From NCBI GenBank assembly GCA_026936335.1, contig JAPMXV010000058.1, forward strand, positions 248,001-312,000: a DNA stretch of 64,000 nt, in the 5' to 3' direction. This DNA is from Mantamonas sphyraenae. Its lineage: Eukaryota; CRuMs; Mantamonadidae. A program made the translations under genes and the position numbers. The notes below the pieces were generated by a model. The model saw nothing but the letters and a program-made list of their open reading frames with translations, was not told the DNA's origin and did not search any database. Positions 58,517 through 64,000 of this stretch are shown one piece after another (the stretch's first letter is position 1; each line of letters opens with the position of its first letter).

Positions 58517-61500
58517 ATGGAGGTTGCATACCGAGCGTCGGCGTTGCACCAAGCGATTGCTGAGGGTGAGGCGCAGGAGTGCATGCGGCTGCTGAGCAAG
58601 GGAGGGATGGCAGGGAGCAGCGAGGCAGCGCAAGTGGATGTGCTGGGCAACACGGCGATGCACATGTTGGTGCTGTGTCCGGCAATCTTTAGCACGGCAG
58701 AGCAGCTGCAGTGTATGGGGCTTCTGCACAAAGCACAGCCGGGACTGGTGGAAGTTGGGGACGCGTATGGACGGACGCCCGTGCTAGTGGCAGCACACCA
58801 TGGGTTGGAGGAGGTGGTGGAGCATTTGCTGGTGCGTCTGGGCGCAAATGTGCTGTGCACGGACAAGCAAGACAATACGGCGCTTCACTTGGCCGCGTAC
58901 AATGGCCACTCGCAGGTGTTTGAGGTGTTGCTGGGTCATGTGAGGAAACAGCGGAGCAAGGCGAGCTTCCTGAACTGGGTGAACGAATCGTGGCAAACGG
59001 CGCTCCATGTTGCCTGTGCGCAGGGCCACTCGGACTGTGTGAGCATTCTGCTGGCACACGGTAGGTGGGAGTAGAAAGAGAGAGAGAGAGAGAGAGAGAG
59101 TGTGTGTGTGTGTATGTGTGATAGAGGATGTGGAGAGGCTGGAGGGGACAGTGCGTGTCGCCGGGGGGGGGAACTGACATGGAGATGAAGGCGCGAAAAG
59201 CGACTTGCTCGATCAGCGCGGGCTGTGCGCACTGAGCGTGGCTGTGGGTGGACTGCATACGTCGTGTGTAGAGGTGTTGATGTTAAACGACGCCGACCCA
59301 ACGCTTGCAGATGCACAGGGAAAGTCGTGCATGCACTGGGTCGCGCAGAGAGGGGCGGAGGAAGCGCTGAAGCTGATTGTGGCGCTGAGCCAAGACACGA
59401 GGGTGCTGGTGAATGCCAAGGACGTGGATGGACACACTCCGCTGCACTATGCCGTGGCCAACAACCACCCTGGGATGGTGTCGCTGCTTCTGGAGCTCGG
59501 GGCGGCAGTGGACGCCCGTGGAAGGGATGGCGCGCAGCCCTTGCATATGGCAGCCATGGCCGGATATGTCGAGTGTGCGCAGCTATTGCTGGAGCATGGG
59601 GCGTCGGAGAATGCGTCGGATAACAGTCTGCAAACGCCATTGCATGTGTGTTGCCAGAGAGGTGAGGTTGTTGCACGAAGGAAGGGGACCAAGGCTGACA
59701 CCAGTTGATGCACACACGCACACGCCACAGCTTGCATCTCAGTATGCAGACACGGAACTGATGGGGCTTTTGATGGACAACGGTGCAGACGTATCGTTGC
59801 GAGACGTAAACGGGTCGCACGCGCTGCACTATGCAGCGAGCAGCGGAAACGCGCTGAATGCAAACCTGTTGCTGAATTCCGGGGTTGACGTGGACTGTGT
59901 AGACTACAACGGCAAGAGTGCACTGCATTTGGCGGCCCTGTCTGGATTCGTGGACTTTGTGGCGCTGCTATTGCAGCGCCAGGCGCGATACGACCTCGGG
60001 GACCAGTCGGGCCGATTGGCGGTGCACTGGGCGGCAGCAGGTGGGTCGGCAAGCACAGTGCAACGTCTTCTGTCTGTGAACCCGTACCAGGCCAGCGAAA
60101 GAGACCGGGAAGGGAGAAACAGCCTGCATTGGAGTGCAAGCATGAACCATGTCGAGGTGTGCCGCAGCCTAGTGGAAGACTATGGCCTGGAGGTAGGAGC
60201 GAACGACGTGGACGGGTGCAATGCACTGCACCTGGCTGCTCGCTCAGGAGCTGTGCAAGCGGTGGAGTATCTGCTGAGTGTCGGGGTAGAAGTGGACGCA
60301 CGCACGGCGCAGGGGTCGACTGCGTTGCATCTGGCGGTGTGTTACGGGGACATGGACACAGTACAGATGCTGGTGGATGCTGGAGCCTCTGTGGACGCGG
60401 TGGACAACGACGGGCGCACACCTCTGTTTGATGCAGCCTTTCACGACCACGTGGAGTGCTGTGCTTTGCTGCTGAGCCACGGAGCTCGAATTGGCGTGAT
60501 GGATGAGACGGGTCGGTCGGTGATGCACGCGGCAGCTGCAGGTGGGGCACGACAAACGCTGGAGTGGCTGCTGGAGGCGACAGAGCCGGCGGCGGTAAAC
60601 GTAGCGGACAGCAACGGGCGCACGTGTCTCATGTACGCGTGCAAGCACAACCACACGGAAGTGGTGACTCTGTTTGTGTCAGCGCGGAGCAAAGCTAAAC
60701 GCACATACGATCAAACACCAAAAAGTGGCGTTGCACGTGGCGGCGAGCAGAGGCCATACAAATCTGATCCCGATCCTACTGGAGTATGGAGCGGACTGCA
60801 ACGCGCAAGACGCAGCAGGTGTGAGTCTGTTGCACTGGGCGGCAGCGACGGGAGACCAAAAAGTGGTGCGGCTGCTGCTCGACCACGGGGCGGATCTGGA
60901 ACTGGGCGACAAGCGAGGCACACGCGCACTGCACTATGCGGCGTCGCTGTCGTCGCCAGACACAGTGAGCATCCTGTTGCAAGCTGGTGCTCAGGCAGCG
61001 CAGGGCAACGCCGAGGGGATGACCGCATTGCACTTTGCGGCTTACTTTGGCAACTGGTGTGTATGCCAGCACCTGTTGGCAGAGACATCGCTTCACAGAG
61101 ACGTGCAAGATGCGCATGGGAGTACGCCGTGGAGTCTTGCGGAGTACGCGGGCCACGAGCAGGTGCTCAAGGTGTTTGAGAACGAACCGGTCGCGGTGGT
61201 GAATACGCCGCGCTCCAAGAAGCGTGGGAGCTCGGGCCTGGAGTCGCCGTCTGTGGAGATGCCCACTTTGAATCCGTGGGTGCGCACGCCTGGAAGGGAG
61301 GAAAGCTGGGAGAAGCACGAGCAACGGGCACGTGAAGAAATGTTGGATCGGATGAGTGGGCCCGGCTCCCCTCTGGCGCCGCGGAGGCGACGTCAAGTGG
61401 GAGGGGCAGCAGCAGCAAGAAATAGTCCCGCAGGGAGTGCCAGTGGACGTGCAGCGCATGCGCTGGACTTTAGCAAACTGGAGGTGGAACACGAAGAAGT

Positions 61501-61612
61501 GACACAAGGACGAGGTGGAGGGTCGACAGGGATTGGGGCTACGGCACAGCGGCTTGTAGTAACCCTGGTATTGCTTGTGCTTGTGCTCGTGTTTCGGTTT
61601 GGGCTGGTGTGA
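58517..61612 (+). CDS. Large ankyrin-repeat protein with C-terminal tail anchor (frame break)
   Basis: Exons 58517-59060, 59191-59661, 59750-61612 (third-exon edge approximate); about 958 aa. Some twenty ankyrin repeats run almost end to end, with late insertions, then a charged linker and a single hydrophobic C-terminal segment (RLVVTLVLLVLVLVFRFGLV), so it is probably a tail-anchored membrane scaffold. A surplus T in a TTT at 60671-60680 interrupts a repeat (VVTL...CQRGAKLNAHT); removing it restores a perfect ankyrin consensus. The first intron carries GA/GT microsatellites and a G8 run. Confidence 0.8.
59076..59120. repeat. (GA)n(GT)n microsatellite in an intron
   Basis: GA dinucleotides pass into GT dinucleotides just after the donor of the first intron of the large ankyrin gene. 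Confidence 0.85.
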
Positions 61613-61669
61613 GTGCGCGAGAGGTGCAAGAAAGGGGGAGGGAGAGACCTGACGAGCAGAGCAGACGAA

Positions 61670-63177
61670 TCAACTGCAGCATTTGTTGCGATTGGCCCCC
61701 ATCCCCTGGTTCAGCGACCCAATTGTCTCCTGTTCATCGGAGGCGCTGACTTTTTGGCTTTTGAAGAGGGCAGACTCGAAGGAAACGGCAGCGACGCGGT
61801 CGAACAGCTCCACGACTTTGTCGTCTGAGGCCGCAGAGTCAGTTTTTGGCGGTTGTGCGTGTGAGGGCAAAATGGGAACAACACGGCAAATGTACGTACT
61901 GGTTTTGCTGGACACTTCCCAGTACTCGGCGTTGAGCTCCTGGGCGAGGTTTTCGCCTTCGTCGAAATCGACAGCGTGCTGCGCGGGGATCCCAACTCCG
62001 GGTTAGCGTGGTGTGGTGAGGGGCAACGGGCTGGGGAGGGGGGAGAGGGCACATGCTGGATGCAACGCACAAACATGTCGGACTTGAGGCCGACGAGAAA
62101 GAGGTTGAACGAGCCCTCGTCGGTTTCGCTGACGACCTCTTTGAGCCAGGCCTTGGTGTCCTCAAAGCTGTTGCGGTTTCCCTGCGAGGGGGGGGGGGGA
62201 AGATGGGCAGAGCCACAGGAAAGAGTACGTGAAGTAGAGGAGAGGTTGTGAGCTGGGCTGTGTGTGTGTGTGGTGTGGAAAGAGTGTGAAGTGGTCGGTG
62301 CGGAGGCGTGTGAAACGTACAAGATCAAAGGCAAGGAGGACGCTGATTGCACCGCGGTAGTAAGCGCGGCTGATGGCCTTGAACTTGTCCTGACCGGCTG
62401 TATCCCAGCTGTTTGGATGGGGGATGTGAGGACGTGTGTGGGGAGGAAGGCGGGCGGTGGTGAGCGTGTGCACAGAGATGGGAATTCGCCGAGGGTGTGA
62501 GCGCGGAATGAAGACGGCGGAGATCCGCTCGGCGAGAACAGGGGTGGTAAGGACGCGGGAGGGGTCGGCGGGATGCAAGTCTGCGCTGGGGCGGGCACAT
62601 TGGACACACGTACACGTGGAGCATGAAAGCCGTGTCCAGGACGGTGTATTTTCTGTACATAAAGTCGACGCCGATGGTCGCCTGGAAGTGGTGGGCGGGA
62701 GGGTCAGCCGCCGAGTTTGCGTGTTCGTGGACAAAGGCGACAGTCGAGCGCACCCTGCGCGCCGCAGAAGCAGCCGGAGACAAGAAGAAACACAGCACAG
62801 GCTTCCTGAAACCACTTACCTTGTAGCCATCCGAGTACGAGCCTTCCGTAATGCGTCGCTGTGGAATGGAGGCGGGTAGTGTGAGCGGCAAGTTGGCGGG
62901 CAATCGCCGAGGGGCAACAAGGGTCACGCAGGTCTGAGTGTCCTTGTGTGTGTGTGGGTCGAGAGTCGGGATGTGTACGTACCACTAGACTGGTCTTCCC
63001 CGTGGCATGGGTCCCGACGAGAATGACCTTGGCAGCCATCTTTTCCGAAACGCTACCCGAAACGGCGTTGCACCACTTTTCGACGCCCGGATCAAAGGAG
63101 GATTGGCCACCGCGGATGGGAGCACCCGCACCGGCCTTGGGATACTTGGTGATGTCGCGCGCAGTCTGCTCCGCCAT
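61670..63177 (-). CDS. Rab GTPase, Rab34/36-like
   Basis: Seven exons: 63177-62983, 62858-62820, 62681-62614, 62408-62321, 62181-62071, 61978-61900, 61824-61670, all GT-AG and in phase; 244 aa. After a 48-residue N-terminal extension: G1 GTHATGKTS, switch I ATIGVDF, G3 WDTAGQDKF, YYRGAISVLLAFDL, G4 LVGLKSDM (non-canonical), G5 EVSSKT, and a C-terminal NKCCS with geranylgeranylatable cysteines. The N-terminal extension and AEYWEVSSKTNDKVVELFDRVAAVSFE agree with the Rab34/36 group, which acts at the Golgi and in ciliary-vesicle formation. The most intron-dense gene here. Confidence 0.85.
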
Positions 63178-63324
63178 GGCGGTGCTTGTGTGCGACATGC
63201 AGTGAGTGAGCAAGACGCGAGGCCGAAAGGAGTGGAGTTGGGTGTGCATGGGCACCTGCTTTGCATGCATTGCATTTTGCATGTTGAAATGGAGTGAACA
63301 CAGACATGTGGAACATGCGACGGG

Positions 63325-64000
63325 TCACAGAAGCTGTTCGACATCGTCGCCGAGGCGGCGTAGGAGGACGTAGGCATCGCTGCCAAAGCCGTCGACACTG
63401 AGAAACTGTAGGTCGCCCGAGAAGTACTTGCAGTAGAGGCGTGCGAGTGGGAGGCCGACGCCGTAGCCACCCATGGGCACGCTGAGGCCGTCTCCCGGGT
63501 CGACGACACTGGTGATGAGAGGCGCCGAGGTTGTGAACAGGTAGGAAAAGATTTGGTCGACCTCGGTGCGGCTCATGCCGCCACCCTCGTCGCAGACCTT
63601 GATGGTGACGTCTTCGGTGCCTCGTGCAATGATGACCTTGACGTCGGGGAGGGTGGTTTCGCTCTGGTGCTCTTCGATGGTTGCACGGAGGGAGTTTTTG
63701 ATGAGTTCAAAGAGTATGTAGTGGATGTGGGAGTCGACGTAGGGAAAGGTGAGGTCCATGTCGCCCATCACCTTGACCTGGGGCACCGAGTCGTAGCGGC
63801 GGACGGCGAGGGAGCGGGCGCTGGTCGCGGCGTCCTTGGCCACCTTGGACGGATTGCAGAAGCGGTTGATGATACCCACGGTGTCCGAGTCGGACGAGTC
63901 GCTGTGCATTTGATAGATGAGGGAGATCTGCTGCTGGAGGAGCATGCGCAGGCCGATACGCTGGAGGAAAAAGTTGTCCAGGTAGTCGTTGATTTCTGGA
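63325..64000 (-). CDS. Pyruvate/branched-chain dehydrogenase kinase family (5' partial)
   Basis: Runs off the right edge; the frame is open to base 64000. From the edge: NDYLDNFFLQRIGLRMLLQQQ (the helical domain His-kinase-like motif region of PDKs), then a GHKL ATPase domain: ELIKNSLRAT (N box), VCDEGGGM (G1), MGGYGVGLPLARLYCKYFSGDL (G2/lid). These kinases phosphorylate E1-alpha of the mitochondrial pyruvate or branched-chain keto-acid dehydrogenase complex and turn it off; which one cannot be told from the C-terminal part. The stop is 147 bp upstream (in gene direction) of the Rab start. Confidence 0.88.
   Translation of the reverse strand, partial: PEINDYLDNFFLQRIGLRMLLQQQISLIYQMHSDSSDSDTVGIINRFCNPSKVAKDAATSARSLAVRRYDSVPQVKVMGDMDLTFPYVDSHIHYILFELIKNSLRATIEEHQSETTLPDVKVIIARGTEDVTIKVCDEGGGMSRTEVDQIFSYLFTTSAPLITSVVDPGDGLSVPMGGYGVGLPLARLYCKYFSGDLQFLSVDGFGSDAYVLLRRLGDDVEQLL

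Overview
The window is nuclear DNA of a flagellated, unicellular eukaryote. The evidence is spliceosomal introns (mostly GT-AG, about 60-320 nt), genes dense on both strands, all three standard stop codons in use, and a gene set including an outer-arm dynein loading factor (DAW1-like), a ciliary WD40/coiled-coil protein (CFAP57-like) and a Rab34/36-like GTPase. The DNA is GC-rich, with many serine, glycine and acidic low-complexity runs in proteins. The repertoire (major vault protein, vault PARP, shugoshin, SPIN90/Dip1, acylaminoacyl peptidase) fits a free-living protist; I cannot name a lineage safely. I assign thirty protein genes and see no rRNA, tRNA, CRISPR array or transposon.

Layout. 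0-7 kb: a GT4 glycosyltransferase cut by the left edge, an ankyrin/IQ protein, DAW1. 7-17 kb: a myristoylatable PKA catalytic subunit, a secreted GH92 mannosidase, shugoshin, SGTA and a second PKA-like kinase. 17-26 kb: an EXD3/Mut-7-like nuclease, an RNA ligase, major vault protein and a VASt-like membrane-anchored protein. 26-35 kb: CENP-S, GINS Psf3, UBAC2, a zinc-lid adenylate kinase, a multi-pass phosphodiesterase of the GPI ethanolamine-phosphate transferase type and a small dynein-stalk-like protein. 35-49 kb: a long coiled-coil protein, CFAP57 and vault PARP (PARP4). 49-64 kb: SPIN90/Dip1, an LRR-ankyrin protein, acylaminoacyl peptidase, a GT31-type glycosyltransferase, an organellar EF-P, two ankyrin proteins, a Rab34/36-like GTPase and a PDK-family kinase cut by the right edge.

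How the genes relate. There are no operons. Genes sit as divergent pairs sharing very short promoters (39 bp between the CENP-S and Psf3 start codons, 59 bp between two ankyrin genes, 74 bp for LRR-ankyrin/APEH) and convergent pairs whose stops nearly touch or overlap. Functional themes recur: cilium (DAW1, CFAP57, Rab34/36-like, perhaps the dynein-stalk-like protein), vault particle (MVP and PARP4 about 19 kb apart), and chromosome maintenance (shugoshin, CENP-S, Psf3).

Quality note. Four genes (GH92, MVP, CFAP57, the tail-anchored ankyrin gene) have a clear one-base frame break within conserved sequence and five more need a one-base frame change near their N-terminal part. The simplest reading is uncorrected assembly indels; in three of those five a 23-26 nt GT...AG segment would also restore frame. 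Exon boundaries were placed by eye from splice consensus, phase and family conservation, so individual edges may be off by a few bases where flagged.
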